NCBI GenBank assembly: GCA_964020105.1 | Contig: OZ026535.1 | Span: 310,001-374,000, forward strand | Length of the DNA stretch: 64,000 bases | Reading direction: 5' to 3' | Origin: G964020105 sp964020105 | GTDB taxonomy: Bacteria > Pseudomonadota > Alphaproteobacteria > WRAU01 > Hepatincolaceae | Shown: positions 56,581 through 64,000 of the stretch, in pieces | How positions within the stretch are numbered: position 1 is the stretch's first letter | Layout: every line of letters starts with the position of its first letter | Position numbers and translations under genes: made by a program | Notes under the pieces: model-generated | What the model was told of the DNA's origin: nothing | Database searches by the model: none | What the model saw: only the letters and a program-made list of their open reading frames with translations

Positions 56581-57178
56581 TGAAAAACACGGTGACAGGC
56601 TGATTCTAAGAGTGAACGGTTACGCTGCACCTAAGCCTGCACTTGCTAAACATCAAAAAATGTTAAATGATCTTAAAGATACTATCTTTAGATTTAATAT
56701 ACTTAATTTTAACTCTAATTCCATAGACTATAAATATGAATTTGGTTGGTCTGATCAAATGGAAAATTCTGAGGATTCTGAGAATAAAAATGCTCCCTCT
56801 GGCGGAGGCGATTCAAACTACAGCTTCGTTACTAATAACAGTAAATATACCATTGATATTGAAGGGATTATTTATCCAAGATCGGCAATCCTTAACGATT
56901 TGAATGAAAATAATATGAATCGCCAATTTAATGAAATTAATATAATGATAAATAACTTCATCTTTGTATGTAAATATGGTGCCAGATTCTTAGTTATGCA
57001 AAATAATCCCCTAGACACTGTTGCTAACTATAACGACGAAACCTCGGGCACCACCGCAGTTCTAATAGGTAAGGGTATCTGCAAAAGCTTTGAGTATAAA
57101 AAAGAAGACTTCATTATAAATGATAAAGTTTTAAGGCTGCCTTTTAGTATGAGCCTAGAAATTATTAATAAAGAGTAA
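56573..57178 (+). CDS. Phage tail protein gpU (P2-type)
   Basis: The 201-residue protein follows the third copy of the 120-bp repeat. It has the size, position and beta-rich content of P2-type U-like tail proteins (FLVMQNNPLDTVANYNDETS, KGICKSFEYKKEDFIIND). It would cap or stabilise the tail tube. The motif match is moderate; the context between tape measure and gpX/gpD is the main support. Its last 190 bases reappear degenerated downstream. Confidence 0.6.
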   Translation: MIFEKHGDRLILRVNGYAAPKPALAKHQKMLNDLKDTIFRFNILNFNSNSIDYKYEFGWSDQMENSEDSENKNAPSGGGDSNYSFVTNNSKYTIDIEGIIYPRSAILNDLNENNMNRQFNEINIMINNFIFVCKYGARFLVMQNNPLDTVANYNDETSGTTAVLIGKGICKSFEYKKEDFIINDKVLRLPFSMSLEIINKE

Positions 57179-57180
57179 TT

Positions 57181-57435
57181 AAGAAAACTTCATTATAAAT
57201 TGATAAAGTTTTAAAACCGCCTTTCACTATTAACCTAGATCTTAGTTATGCAAAATAATCCCGCTGGACACTGTTGCCAACTATAATGAGGAAACCTCGG
57301 ACACCAACCGCAGTCCTAATAGGTAAGCTGTATTCTGCAAAACCTTTGAGTATAAAAAAGAAAACTTTATTATAAACTGATAAAGTTTTAAAACCGCCTT
57401 TCACTATTAACCTAAAAATTATTAATAAGGAGTAT
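57181..57435 (+). pseudogene. Two degenerate copies of the gpU 3' end
   Basis: 57181-57237 repeats the last ~60 bases of gpU, and 57240-57435 repeats the last ~190 bases, both with small indels and substitutions. They contain recognisable pieces such as TTAGTTATGCAAAATAATCC and the tail AAATTATTAATAAGGAGT. The final copy supplies the AAGGAG that now serves gpX. They are non-coding leftovers of tandem duplication. Confidence 0.8.
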
Positions 57436-57442
57436 TTTAATT

Positions 57443-57640
57443 ATGTATTACACCGTCCAAGAACCTCAAACATTAGAAGAAATTGTATTTAAACATTATG
57501 GCAACAGTATGAAATATCTTGAAATGGTTCTGCTTGCTAATCCGCATCTTGCAAATTTAAACGTCTTCCTGGATGTTGGTACAGTAATCTTTCTTCCAGT
57601 AACCGAAGCTAAACCCTCTCAAAGAGCAAAATTACTATAA
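57443..57640 (+). CDS. Phage tail protein X, LysM-like (gpX)
   Basis: The 65-residue protein (YYTVQEPQTLEEIVFKHYGN, VLLANPHLANLNVFLDVGTVIFLP) matches the small tail X protein of P2-like phages, a LysM-type fold. The ATG at 57443 follows AAGGAG by about ten bases, the ribosome binding site being part of a duplicated gpU end. It precedes gpD. Confidence 0.85.
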   Translation: MYYTVQEPQTLEEIVFKHYGNSMKYLEMVLLANPHLANLNVFLDVGTVIFLPVTEAKPSQRAKLL

Positions 57641-57742
57641 CTTTCTCTCTCTCTATCTTTGGATACTGGTAGCCTAAATCTCTACCAGTATCCTAATCTA
57701 CATCCTTTAAAAAATAACATCTTACAACCTATGGAGTGATCA

Positions 57743-58657
57743 ATGCACATAGTATTACTTATTAACGGCAAAAAAATAGATCTTAGTAATAGAATATTAT
57801 CATTCCAAATTATCGATCAAATGAGCGATAGTTTGGATTCTTTTAATATCAATCTATCTAATGCTGACCTTAATTTCGACATCCCTAGCAATAGACAAGC
57901 TACTTTAGGTCTTATTATTAACAATTTTAATATGGGTGAATTTAATGTTACTTTTATTAACATCAATGCTAGTGTGTTGAAAATTGAAGCCGCCTCTTGT
58001 GACTATAATCTTGGTAAAGTTAAACGCACTAATGTCTTTAAAAATGTTACCTTGAACAATATCCTAACTAATAGCGCAAACTTTATGGGCCTGAAGCTTA
58101 ATATTGATAGCCAGTTGAAAAATAAAAAAATTGATTACTTTATTCAAGATAACAAAAATGACCTCGAATTGTTAAATGAATTAGGGCAAATTTATGGCGC
58201 AATCGCTACAATTAAAAATAAAGAACTTTTATTTATCTATAAATATAAACAACAAGAAATCATCTCTTTAGAAAAACAACACCTTATATCAATCTATCAA
58301 GAAGACGTTAAAGATAAACAAATCTACAACGGCGTTAAAGGCTCTTACTGGGATTTTAATACCGCTACTAATGTCGAGATATCCCTAGGGTCCTCACCAT
58401 TCCTACATATGACTAATACTTACCCAAAAACCTTGTTTCACGAGCTTATTCAATCTAAATATCATGATATTAAAGAAAATAAACTATTACACGTAACTTG
58501 TGGTGGAAAAATATCTTTGCAAGCAGGTCTTAATCTTAAATTACAACAAGTTAACGACTTTAAAGACTTTCAAGGTATCTATAGAATCAACAAAGTTATA
58601 CACAAATTTAATGGTAAAAAATTTACAAGCAATATGGAACTTGTTAAAACTAACTGA
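57743..58657 (+). CDS. Phage late control/tail protein gpD
   Basis: The 304-residue protein starts HIVLLINGKKIDLSNRILSF and QIIDQMSDSLDSFNINLSNA and contains SANFMGLKLNIDSQLKNKKI and the late D family pattern (GAIATIKNKELLFIYK, VKGSYWDFNTATNVEISLGS). gpD is the tail hub/late control protein of P2-like phages. It is full length and intact. It ends with TGA. No sheath, tube or baseplate genes follow. Confidence 0.85.
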   Translation: MHIVLLINGKKIDLSNRILSFQIIDQMSDSLDSFNINLSNADLNFDIPSNRQATLGLIINNFNMGEFNVTFININASVLKIEAASCDYNLGKVKRTNVFKNVTLNNILTNSANFMGLKLNIDSQLKNKKIDYFIQDNKNDLELLNELGQIYGAIATIKNKELLFIYKYKQQEIISLEKQHLISIYQEDVKDKQIYNGVKGSYWDFNTATNVEISLGSSPFLHMTNTYPKTLFHELIQSKYHDIKENKLLHVTCGGKISLQAGLNLKLQQVNDFKDFQGIYRINKVIHKFNGKKFTSNMELVKTN

Positions 58658-58745
58658 TTCACTACTTGAATACCACTAACAATAAAAAAAATTAGCAAGT
58701 GAGTGAATCCTACAAATATTAAATCCCCTCACTTAGCACAGAGAA

Positions 58746-58830
58746 TCACATCATAATATACTGAAAAAATATAACAGTATTTACAGCCAACAGTAGTAAT
58801 AATCTTACAGCAAAACACCACCGGATAAAC
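58746..58830 (-). pseudogene. 3'-end remnant of a second NSS symporter
   Basis: On the minus strand KFIRWCFAVRLLLLLAVNTVIFFQYIMM runs to TGA. It aligns with the end of the intact symporter, FNLWYFVVRFLSPLVVFITVFFSL, with the same WCF/WYF, VRL/VRF and FF residues. It lies beyond the symporter's terminator, so it is a left-over of a duplicated or older copy. Confidence 0.6.
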
Positions 58831-58851
58831 TTATTTTAAAGTGATTCTACT

Positions 58852-58898
58852 AAAAAAAAAGAGAGAAAACTATCAACAACCAGCTAACAGCTCTCTCT
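58852..58898 (-). terminator. Terminator of the NSS symporter gene
   Basis: Reading minus, GAGAGAG pairs with CTCTCT followed by nine T (A-run at 58852-58860 on the plus strand). It stands after the symporter stop. The loop is long, so strength is uncertain. Confidence 0.5.
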
Positions 58899-58932
58899 CA
58901 TAAATAACGCGCTAAGGATCTATATTATAACA

Positions 58933-60273
58933 CTATAATGAAAAAAACACAGTTATAAAAACAACTAATGGTGATAAAAATCTTACAACAAAATACCACA
59001 GGTTAAATGCAAAAAATTTTAAATCACCATGATTGGTTAACTCCTCTCTTACCTTCTCTTTACTTATCCCAATTATTAAAATTGCCGATGTTAATAGTGT
59101 CCCCAATATTAACAGCAAATTAATAAGCAAATCAGATACAAACGTGAAAATATCCATATTAAATATCCTTACATCTTTCCAGATATTAAGTGGAAATGTC
59201 ATTATCGTATTCCCTACTAAACAAAATACTACTAAACATAATATTGCCCTGTTCCTTGATACTCCAAATAAACGTTGAATGTACGGAATACATGGTTCAG
59301 TTAGTGATATTGTCGACGTTATTGCCGCCATGAATATTATTAAAAATAATATTGTGGCAAATACTCCACCAAAACTTATCTGTGCAAATACATTAGGTAA
59401 ACTTAAAAATGTTAACGCAACTCCAGCGTTCATAGGATAACCAAACGCTACCAATGCCGGTATTATTATTATTGATGTTAAAAGTCCTACTGCTGAACCC
59501 ATAATAACAATGAGAATCGATGACTTCGTTAAATTATGCTTATTTGACGTATGCGATGCATATACTATCATCGTTCCAACTGATAATGATAATGAAAACA
59601 ACGATTGACCCAATGCAGGTACAATCGCCGCAGTTATCTTACTTGCATCAAAGGAAAATATATATTTTAATCCTTCAGCTGAATTATCAAGAGTTAATAT
59701 CCTTATCATCATTATTACTAATAATACAAACAAAATTGGCAAAAATAATAAATTTGTCTTCTCAATCCCTGCTACCATACCCTTGTAATTTATAAATAAC
59801 GTTATCCCTGCTATCGCAAATGCATAGTACGACAATGTATATGGATCTCCTAATAACCCATCCAGTACAGCCGAAAAATATTCAGGACTGCTATTACTAT
59901 TATATTTTATTAATCCTAGTAATGAATTTACAAAATAATACAACGACCAGCCAGCTACTATAAAATAAAACGAAATCATAACCAACAAAATGAATAGGTG
60001 CAAATAAAATGCTTTCTCAAAAAATTTACTATTCCTTAATTTATGAAAACTGTTTGTTATAGGGTTACCTAAATATCTTCCTATCATAAATTCTGCTATT
60101 ACTAATGATAATCCTATAGTTAAGGAAAATAATATATATACAAATATAAATGTCCCTCCACCATATTCTGTAACTAAGTAGGGAAATCTCCAAATATTAC
60201 CGATACCTATTGCTGCTCCCGCTGATGCAAATATAAAACCGAATTTTGATAATACTCCCTTACCGGAATCCAT
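58933..60273 (-). CDS. Sodium-dependent NSS/SNF-family symporter
   Basis: The 446-residue protein has GFIFASAGAAIGIGNIWRFPYLVTEYGGGTFI at the N-terminus, the Na+/substrate site of neurotransmitter:sodium symporters, and about 11 helices, TLTFLSLPNVF-like (GVALTFLSLPNVFAQISFGG) and the AITSTISLTEPCIPY segment. It uses the Na+ gradient, which the Mnh antiporter could maintain, to import an amino acid or related compound. It is a single gene with a palindrome upstream and its own terminator. Confidence 0.9.
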   Translation of the reverse strand: MDSGKGVLSKFGFIFASAGAAIGIGNIWRFPYLVTEYGGGTFIFVYILFSLTIGLSLVIAEFMIGRYLGNPITNSFHKLRNSKFFEKAFYLHLFILLVMISFYFIVAGWSLYYFVNSLLGLIKYNSNSSPEYFSAVLDGLLGDPYTLSYYAFAIAGITLFINYKGMVAGIEKTNLLFLPILFVLLVIMMIRILTLDNSAEGLKYIFSFDASKITAAIVPALGQSLFSLSLSVGTMIVYASHTSNKHNLTKSSILIVIMGSAVGLLTSIIIIPALVAFGYPMNAGVALTFLSLPNVFAQISFGGVFATILFLIIFMAAITSTISLTEPCIPYIQRLFGVSRNRAILCLVVFCLVGNTIMTFPLNIWKDVRIFNMDIFTFVSDLLINLLLILGTLLTSAILIIGISKEKVREELTNHGDLKFFAFNLWYFVVRFLSPLVVFITVFFSL

Positions 60274-60318
60274 AACTTCTTTCTCCTTGCTATTATTAAT
60301 TTAATTCTTATTACAAAA

Positions 60319-60346
60319 AATTAAGTGTACACACCTACACTTAATT
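60319..60346. promoter_or_regulatory. Perfect palindrome upstream of the symporter gene
   Basis: AATTAAGTGTA (60319-60329) and TACACTTAATT (60336-60346) form 11-bp perfect arms with CACACC between. It lies about 45 bases before the symporter start and about 160 bases before ogt. An operator or leader hairpin is plausible; no T-run follows. Confidence 0.5.
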
Positions 60347-60506
60347 AAGTTAATATATCATTAATTTGTTAAATTAAAATAAAAATACTTAAATCCCTTT
60401 TTATTTGAAACATTATTTCAAATAATTAATTTGATACCTCTTAATGTCTATTTTTTATTTATAATACACTCCTTTAGATTGAAAAATTATGATTAAGGAT
60501 AAATGA

Positions 60507-60998
60507 ATGCATATATATGGTCAATTTAATACTCCTTTTGGACTAGTTGAAGCTACTATAAACAAAAAAATGGCAATAACACGCTTTTGTTTCATTAATA
60601 ACTATACCAAAACTACCCCATATAACCCTCTTATACGTAAGGATGGAGAACTATTATTTGTCAAAACTCAGATAGATGAATATTTTGCGAAAAAACGCAT
60701 CAAGTTTGATCTACTATTAGATCCACAAGGTACAGATTTTCAAAAAAATGTTTGGCAAGAACTACTTAAAATCCCATACGGTAAAACCATATCTTACAAA
60801 GATATCGCTCTAGCTGTCGGGAATAAATTAGCCGTCAGAGCTATTGGTAATGCAAATGCTTTGAATCCTATTATGCTCATCATTCCCTGTCACCGCGTTA
60901 TTGGTACAAATAATAAACTTACTGGATATGCAGCAGGTATAACTCTTAAAGAACAGCTACTGAAACTGGAAAATAATTATTTTACTTATCAAAAATGA
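60507..60998 (+). CDS. ogt: Methylated-DNA--protein-cysteine methyltransferase
   Basis: Ogt/Ada-type suicide repair protein that removes O6-methyl groups from guanine. The 163-residue protein contains the DNA-recognition helix GKTISYKDIALAVGNKLAVRAIGNA and the active site IIPCHRVIG with the acceptor Cys. LTGYAAGITLKEQLLKLE closes the domain. Length is normal. No ribosome binding site is strong (GGATAA before ATG). Confidence 0.95.
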   Translation: MHIYGQFNTPFGLVEATINKKMAITRFCFINNYTKTTPYNPLIRKDGELLFVKTQIDEYFAKKRIKFDLLLDPQGTDFQKNVWQELLKIPYGKTISYKDIALAVGNKLAVRAIGNANALNPIMLIIPCHRVIGTNNKLTGYAAGITLKEQLLKLENNYFTYQK

Positions 60999-61065
60999 TA
61001 TCCATAATTTTTATGCTATAATTATCAGATAATTATAATCGATTTTTTATGCAAAGGAGGTTTTT

Positions 61066-61674
61066 ATGATAAATATCTTATTTTATTTGTTGTTTCTACT
61101 ACTTAATATTTCAATATCCTTAGAAGCCTCAGACATAACAAAAGAACCTTATCTATCAATTAATGATGATTTTAACTACTTACTTTTAAATAAAAATAGA
61201 GAAAAAGTAGATGATACTTCGAAAAAAATTGATTCTATGATAGCTCAAGGTGATACAACTGATCTTGTTCTTATGTACAAAGGTGTTTCTTGGTGTTTTT
61301 TAAGTAGAAATACTTTCAATGTTTTTAAGAAAAAATCTTATGCTAATGAATGTTTTAAAATCACTGATAATATTAATGTTGAAAAATATAAAAATAATAA
61401 TAAAAAACTTTATGCTAGATTGCTTCTAATAAGAGGGCTTATAAACGCAAGAATACCTAAATTTCTTGATCGCTATAATATTGCCTTTAACGATTTGCAT
61501 ACACTTTATTCCTCAACTGACGCTCTATCTCTATTAAGCGAGCAAGATAAGGCGCGACTATATTCAGCATTAAGCAAAATGTATATATTAAAAGATGATC
61601 CCCTTTCTGCAGAACACTTTAAAGCTAAAGCATTAGAAAGTGATAAATTAATAACAGAAAATTTCTTTAAATAA
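61066..61674 (+). CDS. Secreted protein of unknown function, helical
   Basis: The 202-residue protein starts with a signal peptide (hydrophobic about 4-17, LEASD cleavage zone) and is helical after that, with TPR-like spacing (ARLLLIRGLINARIPKFLDR, QDKARLYSALSKMYILKDDP, AEHFKAKALESDK). A strong AAAGGAGG precedes the ATG. It would work in the periplasm. I do not recognise a family. Confidence 0.5.
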   Translation: MINILFYLLFLLLNISISLEASDITKEPYLSINDDFNYLLLNKNREKVDDTSKKIDSMIAQGDTTDLVLMYKGVSWCFLSRNTFNVFKKKSYANECFKITDNINVEKYKNNNKKLYARLLLIRGLINARIPKFLDRYNIAFNDLHTLYSSTDALSLLSEQDKARLYSALSKMYILKDDPLSAEHFKAKALESDKLITENFFK

Positions 61675-61770
61675 GAAATCTATTGATTATTTAATAGCAA
61701 ATCATTACCATAAACATTAGCATTATTATATTATTTTGATGATTTGCTGTTTTGGGTTGAGTGGAAAAAA

Positions 61771-62073
61771 ATGAAAAAAGCTAAAATATATTCTCCAACT
61801 AGAAATGTTATGCAATCTTGTTTATCTAAGGATAGCAAGTGGAAGCTAGTGTTTGCTAAGAGCAAGGATTCAAGACGAGAGTTCCTTATGGGGTGGGCTT
61901 CCTCTTTTGATACAAATGCACAAGTAGTTCTCTATTTTATTACTAAAGAAGAAGCAATCCAGTATGCTGAAAAAAATAATCTAGATTATGAAGTAGTAAG
62001 CACATCTGAAACAAAAAAAATTCCTAACAGTGGTACTTTTAATTTTACTAAAAATAGAAACTTGTATTACTAG
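61771..62073 (+). CDS. NDUFS4-like accessory subunit of complex I
   Basis: The 100-residue protein matches the ETC complex I subunit/NDUFS4 family: KAKIYSPTRNVMQSCLSKDSKWKL, LMGWASSFDTNAQVVLYFITKEEAIQYAEKNNLDYEV. This accessory subunit is typical of Alphaproteobacteria and mitochondria and helps assemble NADH dehydrogenase. I chose the ATG at 61771 (GGA upstream), not an earlier TTG frame. It is adjacent to tRNA-Arg; no other nuo genes are in the window. Confidence 0.85.
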   Translation: MKKAKIYSPTRNVMQSCLSKDSKWKLVFAKSKDSRREFLMGWASSFDTNAQVVLYFITKEEAIQYAEKNNLDYEVVSTSETKKIPNSGTFNFTKNRNLYY

Positions 62074-62138
62074 GGTAATAATAAAAAAATTATTGAATAT
62101 TTTTATTATTATGATAGACTTTAAAATGCCTCGGTATT

Positions 62139-62215
62139 GGATCCATAGCTCAACCGGATAGAGCAACTGCCTTCTAAGCAGTAGGTTAGACGTTCAAGTC
62201 GTCTTGGATCCGCCA
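62139..62215 (+). tRNA. tRNA-Arg(UCU)
   Basis: Acceptor GGATCCA pairs with TGGATCC. The anticodon stem ACTGC/GCAGT holds loop CTTCTAA with anticodon TCT (62173-62175), reading AGA. T arm and encoded CCA (62213-62215) are canonical. Confidence 0.97.
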
Positions 62216-62901
62216 CAGTCTTATTAAAGTTCGCTTCCAGTATCATTTTGCGAAACTTACCTCCGTTGGTTTAATATAGAATGTTACTTCTTCGTGTTTA
62301 AATTAATAATGGTAGCTAATTTATTATTTTTACATAATCTTTAATATCGTTTGTTTTTTATAAAATGCTTGTTATTAAGTATAAAAGGCAAGGCTAAGAA
62401 CAAAATTATTGCAAACCTATGGAAGAGTATAAGTATTTAACATACAGAAACTAGAAGATCTAGGTAAAACAGACCATACTGCAGAGCAATTATTTTTAAA
62501 ATTCCAGAAATTAGTTACGTAAGATTATGTATATTATTCCCTATAATTACAATATTTTTTGTAGGGGTAAAAATTAAGTTAAATGCAGAAGAGCTGATAT
62601 TACAGCATTATATTGATAGATATTTTATTATGGATATTATCTTTATCTGTTAAATCTACGGAAGATTTATGAAACTTAATTACTTTAACAAGAACGCCTT
62701 ACATTAAAAAACTATAGGGGAAATTACCTATTAATTTATTACTACAGCTATTATAAGGGAATCATAAAAGTGTAAAGATAATAGGATAGAATATTTATAA
62801 TTTTTGTTATGAATGATTAAGGTTTAAAGTTGCCTTAATCATTCAATATTTGGAAGCTAATAATCGTGAAAGTTAGCTTAATTTGTATTTAAAACTATAG
62901 T
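62216..62901. other. 686-bp spacer without a supported gene
   Basis: Short frames (for example near 62450-62510 and 62560-62655) are bounded by stops and resemble no family. They might be scraps of an older gene. No hairpin or promoter stands out. Confidence 0.5.
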
Positions 62902-63606
62902 TTAATTGCAATTTTTATAATTAAGAAGAAATTGCAATGCTTTTGCTTCAACAACACCAAAGGAGATATTCTTTATCCAATTATTAGGACTAAAGTGTGC
63001 TTGAAAAGCTTTTTTTGTAAGATTTATATTTTTTATAGCATACCCATAGTCTTGTAAAGCTTTAGTTGTATCAAAATTATCAATATTTTGTTTATTTATA
63101 TCTTCCGCACTTGGATAAATACCAACTCCATTTTCACTTAATTTCTGCCATGGAAAATAATAGCCTGGATCAATTTTTCGCTCAACTGCTATATCAGAAT
63201 GTCCTAAAATATTATACTTTTTTATTGAATATCTTTGTGCTATTTCCTTACATAGATTTATAACGCTATTTATTTGTATATCACTGTAAGGTGTGATAGG
63301 TTTACCTGCCACGTAGCCAGGATTTATTATTTCTATTCCAATGGAAGCAGAATTAATATCAGTCTGACCTGAAAAATAAGACACTCCAGCATGCCAAGCA
63401 CGATCACTTTCTTTGACAAATTGAGAAATTGCTCCATCAGTATTAACTACGTAATGAGAACTTACTTTTCTAGATCTCTCTAGAAATACACGTTTTGTTT
63501 GAGGGAAATCAATGACAGTGTAATGAAGAATTATGAAATCTATTTTACTACTAGAACTTCTTGCATTAAAATTAGGAGATTCAAAAAATGTATATTTATT
63601 TTGCAT
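62902..63606 (-). CDS. N-acetylmuramoyl-L-alanine amidase, AmiD/AmpD-like
   Basis: The 234-residue zinc amidase has IDFIILHYTVIDF (zinc His), RAWHAGVSYF, ASIGIEIINPGYV and ILGHSDIAVERKIDPGYYFPW, all conserved zinc/catalytic positions of the amidase_2 family. The C-terminal extension (about 170-234) fits a peptidoglycan-binding or AmiD-type domain. No signal peptide is visible, so it would recycle cell-wall fragments in the cytoplasm unless exported another way. GAGGC lies upstream of ATG. Confidence 0.88.
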   Translation of the reverse strand: MQNKYTFFESPNFNARSSSSKIDFIILHYTVIDFPQTKRVFLERSRKVSSHYVVNTDGAISQFVKESDRAWHAGVSYFSGQTDINSASIGIEIINPGYVAGKPITPYSDIQINSVINLCKEIAQRYSIKKYNILGHSDIAVERKIDPGYYFPWQKLSENGVGIYPSAEDINKQNIDNFDTTKALQDYGYAIKNINLTKKAFQAHFSPNNWIKNISFGVVEAKALQFLLNYKNCN

Positions 63607-63812
63607 GATAGCCTCATATTTATTAGTAGATTTTGTTAATTATTGAATTGATAGATTGCTGTAAAGAACATAACGATGAAAAAGATAATAAACAAATCAA
63701 GTATTTGTTAGCTACCTCTACATATCGCATATGAGACCTTACCTATAGAATAAATTAAATATTAAAAATAGTTAAGAAAAAAATATGAATTCAACCATTG
63801 ATTGTTTAAGAT

Positions 63813-63846
63813 GTGCCTAAAAGTCTTATATAAAACAATTAGGCAC
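63813..63846. terminator. Weak hairpin between the amidase and the last gene
   Basis: GTGCCTAA (63813-63820) pairs with TTAGGCAC (63839-63846). It lies after the stop of the minus-strand gene at 63885 and before the amidase start. No T-run follows, so terminator function is uncertain. Confidence 0.4.
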
Positions 63847-63884
63847 GATAGAGATAAAATAACGTGTTATTATGAAATGATTAA

Positions 63885-64000
63885 CTATAAAGATGCTATC
63901 AGTTTTTTATATTCCTCAAGCTTTTTAGCAAAATCATTTTCCGATATAGTAAAATCTTGTCCTGGCATACAACCATTCACTAGAAATAAACCTTTGTACT
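63885..64000 (-). CDS. Partial C-terminal coding region, unidentified
   Basis: The last 116 bases on the minus strand keep one open frame ending YKGLFLVNGCMPGQDFTISE, NDFAKKLEEYKKLIASL and TAG (63885-63887). The gene continues outside the window. The lysine-rich C-terminal helix is all that can be described. No family is recognisable from this fragment. Confidence 0.5.
   Translation of the reverse strand, partial: YKGLFLVNGCMPGQDFTISENDFAKKLEEYKKLIASL

Noticed and set aside
58430..58446. TGTTTCACGAG inside gpD as a second parS
   Set aside because: Only one half-site matches; the other half differs, and it lies in a coding region.

Overview
The window is AT-rich bacterial DNA that looks like an intracellular alphaproteobacterial symbiont, most likely Rickettsiales-like (or Holosporales-like). 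Support for this: an NDUFS4/ETC-complex-I accessory subunit (61771-62073), a Sca-like autotransporter, a multisubunit Na+/H+ antiporter operon, many scavenging transporters, many pseudogenes, and long AT-rich spacers. The assignment is inferred from gene content; I could not run a phylogeny. Trp is encoded by TGG and TGA is used as a stop (uvrB, gpD, a 5'-nucleotidase), so the code looks standard.

Layout. 1-2153: a decayed strip with a 45-bp triple repeat, two broken phage-type HTH regulators and a broken MATE exporter. 2163-5203 (minus): a tightly packed cluster of two radical SAM genes, each with one lesion, and an intact glycosyltransferase; the MATE remnant follows. 5271-12362: a HAD-like phosphatase, a parS-like site, uvrB, a cysteine-desulfurase-like gene without its catalytic Cys, coaBC and rmuC. 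13078-17829: a giant autotransporter with a 249-bp in-frame tandem repeat. 18099-19488: a hexapeptide-repeat protein and a double-HTH regulator sharing a bidirectional terminator. 20047-27398: oppABCDF and a secreted 5'-nucleotidase. 27576-34665 (minus): an eight-gene Mrp/Mnh antiporter operon. Back-to-back promoters at 34717-34797 separate it from a phage head locus (34872-43077: small-terminase candidate, large terminase, portal, Bbp19-like, scaffold-like, capsid, tail tube A, nozzle-like). 43300-46861: a small membrane protein, YfcC carrier, Tsx-like channel and two rhodaneses. Then come tRNA-Pro, a CpdB-type nucleotidase and a catalase with a clear promoter and operator-like palindrome. 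51600-54060 is an unusual zone of palindromes and GC hairpins around a coiled-coil membrane protein. 54120-58657 is a P2-type tail module (tape measure, gpU, gpX, gpD). 58746-64000: an NSS symporter, ogt, a secreted protein, the NDUFS4-like gene, tRNA-Arg, an AmiD-like amidase and a partial gene.

Themes. Peptide import (Opp), amino-acid carriers (YfcC, NSS) and two secreted nucleotidases with a Tsx-like channel suggest host-nutrient scavenging. Two separate phage modules (podovirus-like head; P2-like tail) have no integrase, replication, lysis, sheath or baseplate genes in view, so they are either relics or domesticated parts. Several gene boundaries carry partial tandem duplications (196-330, 56221-56580, 57181-57435, 58746-58830), which points to an active duplication process. 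The most unusual items are the decaying two-radical-SAM/glycosyltransferase/MATE cluster, the duplicated gene ends, and the GC-hairpin zone next to the tail module.
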